Source: Eremomyces bilateralis CBS 781.70
Lineage: Eukaryota; Ascomycota; Dothideomycetes; Eremomycetales; Eremomycetaceae
DNA: 64,000 nt
Assembly: GCF_010015585.1 (NCBI RefSeq)
Contig: NW_022985076.1
Location: 310,001-374,000, forward strand
Reading direction: 5' to 3'
In this document: piece after piece, positions 47,762-57,837 of the stretch
Position numbering within the stretch: the first letter of the stretch is position 1
How the letters are laid out: the number at the start of each line of letters is the position of its first letter
Made by a program: the position numbers and the translations under genes
The notes under the pieces: generated by a model
Told to the model about the DNA's origin: nothing
Seen by the model: the letters and a program-made list of their open reading frames with translations, nothing else
The model's database searches: none

Positions 47762-47776
47762 ACGCGTCGGACGCGT
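47762..47776 (+). promoter_or_regulatory. Two MluI cell-cycle boxes upstream of mrc1
   Basis: ACGCGT occurs at 47762-47767 and 47771-47776, nine bases apart and about 240-255 bp before the mrc1 ATG. ACGCGT is the known core of the MBF-bound box that drives S-phase genes in yeasts. Confidence 0.6.
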
Positions 47777-48016
47777 CGGAATCACTCAGCCCGTGTCAAT
47801 TATCAACCTCCCTCACTCACTCGCGTACTCACTCACATCCCAACCACACAGTTTCCCCTCATTACATACACGTTCTATCACCAATTCCTCTTCATTGTTG
47901 CTGTCTTCATTTGTATCCTCGATCAGTTCTCATTCTCATTCTCGATTTTAGCTTTCGGTTTCTTCTCGAGCAGTCCCTCACCTGGCAACGGCTACAATTG
48001 CAGCAAGTTTATCGCG

Positions 48017-51000
48017 ATGGAGACAGGCGACGCAATGGCAGACTCGCGGCCAACACGGAAGGCGAGCAAGAAGGCTCTAGAAGAGATGGCAAGAGAGACA
48101 CAGCGGTTGACTCGGTCCACGCAACTCACGCACCAAGCACGAACCAAGAAACGCTTCCCAGTTGCAGACCTTCTCAAGCGGTTCAATTACCGATCTGGAG
48201 CCCAAGAGCTCACATCCCCAGCCGAGAACGACGAGCCTTCACCTGAAGCTGATCAGCCTTTTTCTGACCAGGAGCACCGTGGCGCAGATGTTGAGACACC
48301 ACCAACAAGTCCAGCTGCAGCGCCAGTATCCTCGCACCGAGCCAAAGATTCACAGCATGATGAACCCCCAAAGTTGCCTTTCGATCCGTTGTACGATGAG
48401 TCCGACGATGAGCTTCCCACACTCAATGAAGCATTGGCACGAGCAAGCGAAAACAAACCAGTCAATGAGAGCAAAGCTGATTCTAGACCAAGCGACGGGC
48501 TGGGCACCACGAAATTCACTTCACTTTCCCGCAACAACAAATCTGTTGGCAGAAAATTCACTTTCTCGCGAGCAGCAGATAAAGCCCAGACTGGATCTTC
48601 ACTTCTTCAAAGACAGCCTCATTCAGATTTGCAATCATCAACCGCTCGAGCACACAAGCGCATCATGGATCGAAGCTCACTTGCCCACGACACCCTTTCT
48701 GATTCCGATGATGACTTGGAAATAATCCGCCCTCACCGATCACATCTTCCGATCTTTGACGATATCCCTTCTGCAAAAGCAACTGAGCCCGACTCTCTTC
48801 GCGTCTTGCGGACACTTGCCCACATTCATTCCCCAAGCAAAAGCAAGCGGTCACCTATCCACATGACTGCATCCGAACTGCAAACATCACTTCAGCGACG
48901 CGCCAAAGCACAAGCTGAGAACGAACGACAAGAACGCATCGAAGCATTGAAAGCAAAGGGCATCGTCGTTCAAACAGATGAAGAGCGTGAAAAAGAACAG
49001 CTTGAACTCGACAATCTTCTTGAGAAAGCTAGACGAGACGCAGCAACACTTGCAAAAAAAGAAAAGGTTCACAGAAAGCCTGGCGAAGACGAATTGCCTA
49101 GCAGTGATGAAGATGATGAATTTGAAGCCAGCGCTGAAGAAGACGAGGATCTGGAACTTTCTGGATCAGAGGATGATGATGCTTCCGATGCAGATGAGAG
49201 CATTGCCGGCATACTTGTGGACAACGAAGCGGACGACAGCGATGAAGACAGTCAAGCTGACGGTTTTATCTTTGCTTCACACATCAAGAGTCATGAGAGC
49301 AACACCATAGAGGGCATGAAAAACGACGCTCACGAAATGCGGGAAGAATATGGAAGCAATCTCGTCACAGGCAAACTACAGAGTTGTGCACCTCACCAGA
49401 CGGACAAGTCATGTACCTCCAATCTGCACACGCAGACGCATGAAGGGGAAGGTGGTTCTGTCTTGCCCAGTTCCGCTGAAACCTCACGTCTTTCCACGGG
49501 CATGCCACGGCCCTTCTTATCACACACTAGGACGGATGATGGGAAAGTCTCGGAGGAGGACCTTGACAGAACCACACGTTCAGAACGAACACATGATTTT
49601 GAGGTCGGAGAGGAGGACTCTGGCCGAATTTCATGTTCAAAGACGGGCCAGTCAAAGCACTGCGATCCGCACCATCCATCGAGGTTGTCCCGAAAGCGCA
49701 GGATTATTCTCGACGATGACGATATGGAAGACAGCGATCTCGTCTCTGATTCCAAGATTCCCTTACCAGCTCATTCACACGCTCACTCACCTGCCGCTTC
49801 TGACCTCGAGCAACCGCACTCCACGAACCAAGAGGACTCGCTCGCCGCTGCATTTGGCATCTCTGACACCGCTACCGATTCGTTGCCTGGCTTGACACAA
49901 CTTTTCGCTGGAACCATGGCCGACAGTTCACAAGAAGAAGCACCGCAAGGAAACGCAGATGATCTTCAGGAAGACTCGCTCGATTTTCTAAGAGCTATTC
50001 CATCGACTTTACCATCATTCGATAATTTGGTGTTTGGCTCTCAGAATCACGCTACACAGCACATGCAACCCGACCATTCTCAGTCCCACCCGACACGATC
50101 ACAGCCTCTCGACTTGGGCATCACACAGCTTGCATCACAAGAGCCATCGCAATTTCTGTCGCAATCCAACATGTCCGACTTCCCAAATCCAACACCTGAC
50201 GCCGGGTTTCAATTCAGCCACTCACCCATCGGAGCACCACCGCTACCTCACTCCACGATTTCCACTGTCCCTGTTCAGGACCCTGAATCACCAGTTCAAC
50301 GCCGTGGCCGACTTCAACGTCGCGAGCATCTGTCGAACTCTCCGTCTACCCAGGTCAATTCCGAGTCGAAATCACTCGATGATGTCCTTGAAGTACCTGG
50401 CGAAAATGGATTGGGTTCCCAATCACCAACCACGGCAGCTGGACCCTTGCGAATGATTCACTTTTCAAGCCGTCGATCTTCCCGGTCGGATGGTTCCGGT
50501 CGAGTTCCTGTCCATCGTAGCGGTCGAAATCCTGGAGAAAAACCACCGATCGGTCGGCGTGCGGCTGATGCGACTCGTCAAAGGTCGCACCATGAGGTTG
50601 TTTTCAGTGACGAAGACGAAAATGACGAGGGCATTGTCGGACTTGCGGGCAATGAGGAGGTGGAACACCTTGATGCGTTTAAGATTCTAAAAAAGCGTTC
50701 TGTGAAGCGGGCAGAGCAATCATTTGACAAGAAAAAGAGCGGTGCAAAGAACATGGTTGATGAACAAGCCGAAGAATCCGAAGACGAATATGCTGGTCTT
50801 GGCGGTGCCAGCGATGATGACAGCACAGGAGAGGTTGATGAAGAGATGCAGAAGATGATTGATGAGAGCCACATCGATGTGAATGAGAGAGAGCTCGCAG
50901 CCCTTTACGCCGGCAAGGCTCGGGCAGACGAAGAGAAACTTCTCCAAAAACTCTACAAGGACATCAACACAGGGGGGTTGCGACGCAAGCGAGATGGGTT

Positions 51001-51946
51001 GGACTTGAGCGATTCAGAGGATGAAGCGGTGGAACAGCGACGCAGAAAACAGAGAGATTTCGCGAAGATGCGAAAGGCGTTGCTGGAAGACGAAAACATT
51101 CAGACCATCGCGAGCAATCCGAAGCGGGAAGCATTCCTCCGCACACTCGAAGATCATGACGAAGATCTGGGAACTTTCACTGTTACTGAGGAACCAGCTG
51201 ACATGGCTCTCGATTCCCAAACTCAAGATTCTCAAGACTTTCAAGATCATCCAGGAGCAAACTCTACCAGACTCCAGTCACCCACCGATCACGCTGCTGG
51301 CGACAAAGTCAACTCTCTCAAGCGGTCACGAGATTCCAACGACGAGCAGGAAACTCGGCCACCTCCCGCTCTCCGCCGTACCGCCAACCCCATTCGCAAG
51401 CCAACCACGATTGCCGACATCCGCGAGAATGTCTCTTTCCTTATCGGCGAAGACGATTCACAAACAATCATCCCATATTCGCAGGAAAGCGAATCCGAGA
51501 CCGAAGAGTCTCACACATTCACACGAGTCGACACCGATTCAAGCAGCCAGTCTTATAGAGACCGCTACTCCGCCCACCGCGCAACGACATCCGCTAGCAA
51601 CACATCTCACAAATCAGCGTTCGTCACCTCGTCTCAAACGGACCGAAGCACAACATTCAAACCGCCAACCTTGCTTCGACGCGTCACTGCACGTACGAAC
51701 TCCACCGACAGCGGATCCGGCACGGGCGTCACGACTCGCGTGTCGACATCCGGTGGATCCAGTGAAAGCTCCGTCCGAATCGGCGGGACAAAGAAGGCGA
51801 ACATCCATCATCAGGCTCGTGAGGCGGAGCGGCGGGCGGCGATTGAGAAGGCAACATCGTCGGGAAGCGTCGTCATGAAGAAGAAGAAGACCGCACAGAA
51901 GAAGTCGGGGCTGGGTGCTTTGTTGGGTGGAAATGGATTTGAGTGA
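48017..51946 (+). CDS. mrc1: Replication-checkpoint mediator Mrc1 (Claspin homologue)
   Basis: A single-exon gene of 1309 residues. I place the start at the ATG at 48017 (METGDAMADSRPTRK), because the 129 codons before it in the open frame look like untranslated leader. The product is an acidic, Ser-rich nuclear protein that couples the replicative helicase to polymerase epsilon and relays ATR/Mec1 signals to Chk1/Rad53-type kinases. Visible features: the N-terminal RKASKKALEEMARETQRLTR segment typical of Mrc1; acidic blocks (EDELPSSDEDDEFE); several SQ/TQ dipeptides that could be kinase sites; the conserved central region (EYAGLGGASDD, DVNERELAALYAGK, KLYKDINTGGLRRK); and SFLIGEDDSQTIIP near the end. 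It shares a short leader region with the gene upstream. Confidence 0.9.
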   Translation: METGDAMADSRPTRKASKKALEEMARETQRLTRSTQLTHQARTKKRFPVADLLKRFNYRSGAQELTSPAENDEPSPEADQPFSDQEHRGADVETPPTSPAAAPVSSHRAKDSQHDEPPKLPFDPLYDESDDELPTLNEALARASENKPVNESKADSRPSDGLGTTKFTSLSRNNKSVGRKFTFSRAADKAQTGSSLLQRQPHSDLQSSTARAHKRIMDRSSLAHDTLSDSDDDLEIIRPHRSHLPIFDDIPSAKATEPDSLRVLRTLAHIHSPSKSKRSPIHMTASELQTSLQRRAKAQAENERQERIEALKAKGIVVQTDEEREKEQLELDNLLEKARRDAATLAKKEKVHRKPGEDELPSSDEDDEFEASAEEDEDLELSGSEDDDASDADESIAGILVDNEADDSDEDSQADGFIFASHIKSHESNTIEGMKNDAHEMREEYGSNLVTGKLQSCAPHQTDKSCTSNLHTQTHEGEGGSVLPSSAETSRLSTGMPRPFLSHTRTDDGKVSEEDLDRTTRSERTHDFEVGEEDSGRISCSKTGQSKHCDPHHPSRLSRKRRIILDDDDMEDSDLVSDSKIPLPAHSHAHSPAASDLEQPHSTNQEDSLAAAFGISDTATDSLPGLTQLFAGTMADSSQEEAPQGNADDLQEDSLDFLRAIPSTLPSFDNLVFGSQNHATQHMQPDHSQSHPTRSQPLDLGITQLASQEPSQFLSQSNMSDFPNPTPDAGFQFSHSPIGAPPLPHSTISTVPVQDPESPVQRRGRLQRREHLSNSPSTQVNSESKSLDDVLEVPGENGLGSQSPTTAAGPLRMIHFSSRRSSRSDGSGRVPVHRSGRNPGEKPPIGRRAADATRQRSHHEVVFSDEDENDEGIVGLAGNEEVEHLDAFKILKKRSVKRAEQSFDKKKSGAKNMVDEQAEESEDEYAGLGGASDDDSTGEVDEEMQKMIDESHIDVNERELAALYAGKARADEEKLLQKLYKDINTGGLRRKRDGLDLSDSEDEAVEQRRRKQRDFAKMRKALLEDENIQTIASNPKREAFLRTLEDHDEDLGTFTVTEEPADMALDSQTQDSQDFQDHPGANSTRLQSPTDHAAGDKVNSLKRSRDSNDEQETRPPPALRRTANPIRKPTTIADIRENVSFLIGEDDSQTIIPYSQESESETEESHTFTRVDTDSSSQSYRDRYSAHRATTSASNTSHKSAFVTSSQTDRSTTFKPPTLLRRVTARTNSTDSGSGTGVTTRVSTSGGSSESSVRIGGTKKANIHHQAREAERRAAIEKATSSGSVVMKKKKTAQKKSGLGALLGGNGFE

Positions 51947-51955
51947 ACGCGACGT

Positions 51956-52265
51956 CGCACCGGCGGCGTGTCATTGTTGGAAGGTTTTGTCATGCTTGCT
52001 TGGTCGATCGATGAGTCACGGGGTTGTTTCGTGTATGGTTCTGCGGTTTCGAGCATGGGTCGGACGGACGCGATATCGATGCTAGTCAACGACATGTCAT
52101 CGTTGGAGGGCTTTGACATGTTCGTTCGGTCTGGCTAGGAGCGTGTGGTTCTGTCAAACACGAGTGCTTTCAGGGCGGAAACTGGTTTGAATGAAGGAGG
52201 GATCGTATGCTCGATCGGCGGCATGTCATCGTTGGACCTTGGCATGCTCGCTTGGTTCGGCGATG
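51956..52265 (+). repeat. Degenerate tandem repeat of about 126 bp after mrc1
   Basis: Three related blocks with the core ATGTCATCGTTGGA recur at about 51969, 52095 and 52224, each followed by a CATG-TCGxTTGGT stretch. The units are diverged by substitutions and small indels. No coding function seen. Confidence 0.6.
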
Positions 52266-52801
52266 GTCCTCGGGTTTCTCTTTTCAAAATGGGCAGGTCA
52301 TTGGTTCATGGGAATGGGGTTATGGTTCCTTTTTCAAAACTGGGATGGTCACTAGGTTCGGGGGATTGTTTTATGGGTTTATGGGTACGGGGTTTTCATG
52401 GGAATGGGTCTGCGGATGGGATTTCACTAATTACATATGGTTAACCTACTTGTTGCTCCCTGTTTATCATGGCTCGCGCCTTGCGAGTGTCAAAGGTGTG
52501 CTTTAGTGATGATAGCCTATGTTTAATTGTATGCCTGTGTTCAAGTTTGCGTCGAGTTTGCAGTGCGTTAGTAAGAACTAAGAAATAAAACAAACGCTTC
52601 CGGCCTCCCCCTCGAAACTATCATCAAAATCCCGCAAAGGAAACGCTGGCAAAGACGTCTATTGGGGGACTTCTCTACACCTGAGGGGAGATCCCGAACT
52701 GTTTCATATGAGCTATATACAGTGTCTAGATCTTTTGCTAAAGAATTCTCCGAGATGAAACGCAATCCAAACAACCCAGCATACTACCGTAGACCCACCT
52801 C
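52266..52801. other. Intergenic region before the hydrolase-like gene
   Basis: G/T-rich near 52266-52440, then the 3' flank of the convergent hydrolase-like gene. No gene seen. Confidence 0.4.
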
Positions 52802-54958
52802 CTATGTAACGACGACTCGAACTCTCCCAAGGTTCGTAGCTCTACCAAAAGCAGAGGCATTTCCTCGGACCAGATCCTGCCTTGCCGAAACGCCTTTCAG
52901 TACCGGGAAATAAGTTCCTGGTTGCGAGAAAGTATACGACGCTTTCACAACCGCTTGTCTGCCAGTTCCGTCCCTCAACTGGAGCGGTGCGGACACAGGG
53001 AAAGCCCCAGCGCCGTCGAAATCGAATTCCGCGGCGACGACACTGCCACCGAATGGTGGAACGGAAATCGTCCCGTTGAATTCGACCGCTACGCCGACTT
53101 TTGCGTTTGCGCGGGCTGTACCATTCACTGACAGGTTCGTGACCGGCTGGACGCCCTTTCGTTCATCCCCACTCGGGGGTAGAACCAGTTGGCCGTCGAC
53201 GAAGGTGTAGTTTGTGCTTGGTGGGGGCGGCAAGTCTTTCTCCACCCAGTTAATGAGGTCGCGAAGGGCTTGCTGGATGATAGGTGTGTACGACACGATA
53301 CGAGTGGCCTCAACAGGACGTGGCTCTTGAGGAGTTGGTTTCTGGGGGGATGTGTGCATACAGTTTTCCACCATCCACAACCGGAATCGAGAATCGATTG
53401 CGGAGCCCAAATTTTTCTTGACTTGCAGTTTGTACCAGTCGGCCTGCCAAGGGAAGGCGGCTTCGTCCATCCCGGCTTCAATGACGATCATCTTGCCTCG
53501 GAATTTCCCTGTCTGCGCGGTGCCAGTGCCGCTAAGGGCTGCTCCAAGCTGGGAAAGCTGCAGGCGTTGAGGGTATATCGGTTTGCCTTGACTTTGGAAT
53601 TGTTGCCAGACTGGAAACTCGGGACCCGGGCTCTGGTGACGATGATAGGTCTGCGATGCGAGGTAGAGGTCGTTGTCCAAAAATAGACCGTCACCTTCCT
53701 TCAAACCGAGCACCGCTTGAAGATTGGTTGCGCCGAATCCGATGATAACAGTGGAGTTGACAATGCCAGCAATGAAAAATCTACTCCCAATGTTAGGTCC
53801 AGATGTCAGTGTCAAAGACGCTCCTTGAAGATCACCGGTCGGAAGACTGGTCAGAATGACCGCCGCTGGGACGTTAGTCAGTCCACCACCAAGATTTCCA
53901 GGGAGCGTAACGGGAAGACCAAGTCTCCGAGCTTCATCCGCAAATATGATCCTCTGAATCGACGTGTTATGGTGAATCCGCGCGTCTGTTAGCGACTTGG
54001 GTGGATCGGCTCCGAGATAGCCTGGTTTGGTCCAGAAGTCCTGGAAGTAACTCCCATCGATCAATGCCAATGTGTCCAGCAACGCGGAAAACACGCCGGT
54101 ATACCCGACCGCAATCTTCTCATATCGGAACCAGGCCTGAGGAGGAAACCCCATCTTCGTTACTTCTGCAAGAGCCTGACGTTCTTCAACGTTGAGTCCA
54201 CTGTACATATCACCGCTTCCACCAGGTTCGATGCTGTCCACAATCATAGGAAACTTGGAACCCAACAGCCTCATAGCATAAGCTTGGCTGGTGAAGACGT
54301 TCGGTATACTGGCAGGAGAGCCAATGATGAACGGGACAGCAGCATCCCAAACTTCGGTATTCTCCATGCAAGAAATAGTCTTGAAACCACCACCGCTGCC
54401 CCCAAAGACATATCCGTATGGATGACGAGAACCATACATCTGCTGAGCTATTTTGCGCGAATAGGTAGCGGCTGCTCCACTCGCTCGAAACCCCGTAATG
54501 GTCTGGTCGAGTCCAGGGAACGCAGTAAGGCTTCCTTGGTTCGATTCAACGACATATGCCCCTGATTCGAAAGCGAACGGCGCGATATCGTCTATAATTG
54601 CGCCCAAGGCTTCCGGACTCAAAACAAGCCTCTCGTTTCCAGAGACTGCAGGGAGTGGCTGAAAAAAGCGGCCTTTGTACAAATCCTTCGGAGGAAAGTA
54701 GAATGAGAATCGCAAGTCTGTCCCATTGAACCCCCCATGAACATAGCGATGCCGCAAAGGCTGATCACGCCACTCATCTTCGTCAATATATGGCGAAGTA
54801 TAGAGCGAACTCGAGTCGTTTCTGGCTGCCTGTCGTCTGGTGATGGCACCTTTATTTTGCGTAGCATACGACACGCGGAGGATGGCTGAAAGGAGAACTA
54901 GCCATGCTGTAAATGAGATGACTGACTTGTTCATATTGGCTGACTTGTACAGAGACAT
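52802..54958 (-). CDS. Secreted alpha/beta-hydrolase-like protein with a PKD-like tail
   Basis: A single-exon gene of about 718 residues. The start is either the ATG at 54958 or the one at 54934; the latter gives a clean signal peptide, MNKSVISFTAWLVLLSAILR followed by VSYA. The central domain has VFGGSGGGFKT, which fits a nucleophile-elbow-like Gly-Ser-Gly turn of an alpha/beta hydrolase, and later a His (ENCMHTSP) and Asp/Glu-rich motifs (MIVIEAGMDEAAFPW) that could complete a catalytic triad. The C-terminal 110 residues (VAVEFNGTISVPP, VAAEFDFDGAGAFP, VKASYTFSQPGTYFPVLK) resemble a PKD/Ig-like fold. Several N-glycosylation sequons are present. The substrate is unknown; it is not a close match to tannase or feruloyl esterase. 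Confidence 0.7.
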   Translation of the reverse strand: MSLYKSANMNKSVISFTAWLVLLSAILRVSYATQNKGAITRRQAARNDSSSLYTSPYIDEDEWRDQPLRHRYVHGGFNGTDLRFSFYFPPKDLYKGRFFQPLPAVSGNERLVLSPEALGAIIDDIAPFAFESGAYVVESNQGSLTAFPGLDQTITGFRASGAAATYSRKIAQQMYGSRHPYGYVFGGSGGGFKTISCMENTEVWDAAVPFIIGSPASIPNVFTSQAYAMRLLGSKFPMIVDSIEPGGSGDMYSGLNVEERQALAEVTKMGFPPQAWFRYEKIAVGYTGVFSALLDTLALIDGSYFQDFWTKPGYLGADPPKSLTDARIHHNTSIQRIIFADEARRLGLPVTLPGNLGGGLTNVPAAVILTSLPTGDLQGASLTLTSGPNIGSRFFIAGIVNSTVIIGFGATNLQAVLGLKEGDGLFLDNDLYLASQTYHRHQSPGPEFPVWQQFQSQGKPIYPQRLQLSQLGAALSGTGTAQTGKFRGKMIVIEAGMDEAAFPWQADWYKLQVKKNLGSAIDSRFRLWMVENCMHTSPQKPTPQEPRPVEATRIVSYTPIIQQALRDLINWVEKDLPPPPSTNYTFVDGQLVLPPSGDERKGVQPVTNLSVNGTARANAKVGVAVEFNGTISVPPFGGSVVAAEFDFDGAGAFPVSAPLQLRDGTGRQAVVKASYTFSQPGTYFPVLKGVSARQDLVRGNASAFGRATNLGRVRVVVT

Positions 54959-55819
54959 CAATTCGGGTGGAAGAAAGACAGATTAACCCGGAAATGAGGC
55001 CCAGGATGGTATTTCGACCCTCTGTAAGAACTTCAGACACAAGAGATGGCCGAGCATATGGTACGCATTCCCATAGATGAGTGGAACAATTCGGGGCATC
55101 GTGAAAGTCTGTATATATATCAATGTCGTTGATCTACGTATGCTAAACGAGCACCCGATAGTTGAGGATCCGAGGCCACTGATTCCCCCCTTCAACATCA
55201 ATTCTGACCCCCGCTTTCAAGTGTATAATTTTTGGTTTCGGTGGACCATCCAAAGAGGGCCAAGGCATGCCTATACATTTTTGACCGCATCAATGATTCG
55301 GGATGAATTTTGGAAATCAGCATCCCCTAGCAGAAGATATCTAATTCGCCGAGTCGAACCCTTGACTTTCGTACAATCCATGACGGACCGGATACGAGTA
55401 AGGACCAGTATTGTGCCGAGCTTGTTCGAAATATTTTTGTGCCGCCATTGCATAAACTCCCGGGACCGAAATGTGCAGAGTGACTTGAATTTGATAGAAA
55501 CACGGGGTCGCAACAACTTCAGGGCATGGTATACATAGTAGAGCTATGGAAGGAATATATGCAGAAAGAGACGGAATATTACTTATCAATTATCATCGAA
55601 ATATCTGCTCAAAGTTTAATATCGGCAGGACTATGATATGTCAGAGATACGGATAACTAATTAATGGAATTGGGATAAGAAGGTAGGGGCCCCGATTTCT
55701 GACCACCCCACACACATTCTGACCATCTCAAATGGGAATATTCGTTCCTAGATAATTAGCCAAATTGAACAATGCAAAAAATTTCAAGCACGATGTATTT
55801 GTGATTACTACGCCTCGCA
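54959..55819. other. Intergenic region upstream of the hydrolase-like gene and transposon remnant
   Basis: An open frame at 55077-55538 (+) has no coding signature; a short minus-strand frame near 55446 (MAAQKYFEQARHNTG) looks protein-like but ends after 35 codons. The segment 55670-55800 may be the non-coding 5' end of the pogo-type element. Confidence 0.4.
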
Positions 55820-55913
55820 TAAATGGAGAAGCAATTTCTCAAGCTATTGAAGCTTTCAGAAACCAAAAATACCCATCAATCCATAAATGCGCGGAGGCCT
55901 ACCGCCTAAACTA
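55820..55913 (+). mobile_element. Pogo/Fot1-type DNA transposon remnant (transposase N-terminus)
   Basis: A frame encoding EEAISQ-like HTH sequence: NGEAISQAIEAFRNQK, then YPSIHKCAEAYRLNY. This is the helix-turn-helix that begins pogo/Fot1-family transposases in fungi. The reading stops at 55913 because the ~262-bp dispersed repeat starts there. No DDE catalytic domain is found in the window. Confidence 0.7.
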
Positions 55914-56177
55914 TGTGAGATAAATAGCGGTTTCGCTCAATCAGGCGATTAATGCAACGACACGGTGGGAAAACCCCGTTAGATTCCAAAAGAGCGTAGA
56001 TGGATTGAACTTGATCCTGAAGAGCCGGATCCTACGAAAACAGGCTGTTCCTGCAGCTATTTTATATGGTTTACAATGGCGATCTATTCCCTATATAAAG
56101 GGAAAGAATAGGGGTGTATAATCGAATGCGGAATGAAGCCGTGGGGAAACGCCAAGAAACACAGATATTCTGTGACA
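55914..56177 (+). repeat. Dispersed ~262-bp repeat, copy 2 (solo-LTR-like)
   Basis: Nearly identical to 28267-28527 in the same orientation, differing by scattered substitutions and a few bases in a TATA-like stretch (CTATATAAAGGG here). It starts TGTGAG and ends GTGACA. It seems to have been inserted in or next to a pogo-type transposase remnant. No clear target-site duplication was seen. A solo LTR is one reading; its family and age are unknown. Confidence 0.75.
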
Positions 56178-56796
56178 GAGGTCTATCCCACCCAAAACAA
56201 AGTATGTATGGGGGGTCACGGGAAGGAAAACGGCAAATGCCGTAAAACAGAGATATGCTGTAAACCTGACCTCTGACTCGGCTGATGGGAGAAATCTCAC
56301 CAGCTTATGTAAATACATAGGAGATGAGTGAGCAGCCCTAAATAGGCTTAGCCTAGGGGTAATGGGCAGAAGAAAAATGTTTCGTGGCAGTAGAAACGAA
56401 CAGGGGCATCTTACGACACCTGCAAATCCTTTGCCTGCGTCTCCTCCTGTTGCTCTTGAAATCGAATCACTTGTTGAATTGAAGATATAGTCACTAGCGA
56501 AATTGGCTTCTGCGCAAGCACAGCCAAAACTTTATTTCAACCATGAACCAGTCACCAAAACATTAGCCACAGCAGCTATTATGTTATATTGTCGCAGGCC
56601 AAGGCATGAGCTCTAGGAGCCTCAGGCTATAAACTGCATTAATAATCTCGCCATGACTCTCTTATATCTGTAGGACCGGGGAACCAGGCATTGACATAGA
56701 ACACACAACATAGAACAATGATTATCTATCAACCACAATTCAGCTCATGCAACATGGTCAAGACGTAATAGTCTTGTCAAAACGGGCCATATTGAT
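56178..56796. other. Intergenic region after the repeat
   Basis: A short plus-strand frame near 56410-56490 reads protein-like (NPLPASPPVALEIESLVELK) then stops, followed by a further piece (LASAQAQPKLYFNHEP); it could be mobile-element debris. Otherwise nothing. Confidence 0.35.
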
Positions 56797-57790
56797 CTAC
56801 ACAACAGGGAGTTGACTCATAAGACCATTCCTCTTCACCGCAACAAAGAGAGTCGCATTGCCCGGAGCAGTCGCAAAGTAAAGGTGGTTCCGCATCGCAT
56901 CTCCTGAGAGCCGGTATTGTATACCCGTTCCAGGAAAAATTGCTGCGACTTCCTCAAACCACCCTGTAACAGAGGTACCATCCAGCTTGATAATTTGCAT
57001 CTCTATCATGATCTGCTGCCGATATGCGATGCCATTGGTTGTCTCTATAGGATACGCACCAAGGTCGCCAAGGTACGTCAATGGATTGTACTGGAGTGCC
57101 GCTAAATCTATTAATAAGACGGTCTGAATATTTGAGCCAGTGTCGTTCATGATCTCGACGGCAGTAGTAATACTTGGGTCACCACCAAACATCGCTGGGA
57201 GTCGGAACCTGGCAAGAATCTTCTGATGTTAGAAAGCCACATGGTTGAGAGAGGTAAATATACATAGTTACCTCATGCATGCTTCCAGAAGCATTTAACC
57301 CAAAGGACGTTGCCTGCGCCATTTGTATAGCTCCCGACTATTATTACAATCAACCCAAGGCTTTAGAATAGAAATATTTTCTATTCGTAAGAATCTACTG
57401 CCAAAGCAGCTGGGCTTGACTGCATAAGTTGATGGCCTATACTCTAGACGAAGAGAAAATGAGCCAAAGTAACGGAGATAAGGGTAGGGGAAGACGGACC
57501 GCTTCCCTCCATATTGCTTTACCAGTAGAACCCTTGGGCATCTTGTTGACGACCACGCCATCTACAAGCCAAATAGTTTGGCCCGGTTCGGCAACTTTCC
57601 CACCATTCTCATAGTAGTCGATGAGAAACTCAATGTTCTTGCGCTGACGTTGCATCTGGATCGAATCGTCATTTAGTAGCTCCCGTAAGTAGCCGAGCTT
57701 GAACTTGACAAGGTCAAAAGTTCCAACACGGGCAGGCGAGAAAGCAATGTCTTCGCTTCGTTCTTCTGTTCGTGCTTCTTGGTCCAACAT
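56797..57790 (-). CDS. Aspartyl-protease-like (DTGS) protein, uncertain exon structure
   Basis: I join two minus-strand pieces tentatively. The upstream piece (57437-57790, ATG at 57790) encodes MLDQEARTEERSEDIAF, VKFKLGYLRELLNDDSI, and WLVDGVVVNKMPKGSTGKAI. The downstream piece, possibly starting at MLLEACMR (about 57284) and using a donor after it, encodes FRLPAMFGGDPSI, IMNDTGSNIQTVLLI, IEMQIIKLDGTSVTGW and RNHLYFATAPGNATLFVAVK. NDTGSN resembles the catalytic motif of aspartic proteases of the retropepsin-like fold; only one such motif is present. A stop in frame just before the ATG MLLEACMR means the two pieces may be separate genes or a broken one. The upstream ATG is 47 bp from the HET gene's ATG, head to head. 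Confidence 0.5.
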
Positions 57791-57837
57791 GTTGAATGAT
57801 TCTCAAAGAGTATGGAGATGGCTATAACACCAAATGA

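Noticed and set aside
47630-48016. N-terminal extension of the Mrc1 frame
   Set aside because: The open frame continues upstream for 129 codons, but the composition there (WWGMAVRK, then pyrimidine-rich leader) is not protein-like and the family begins at about the METGD start.
55077-55538. 153-codon plus-strand frame upstream of the hydrolase-like gene
   Set aside because: No recognisable domain, low-complexity drift, and it overlaps untranslated flanks.
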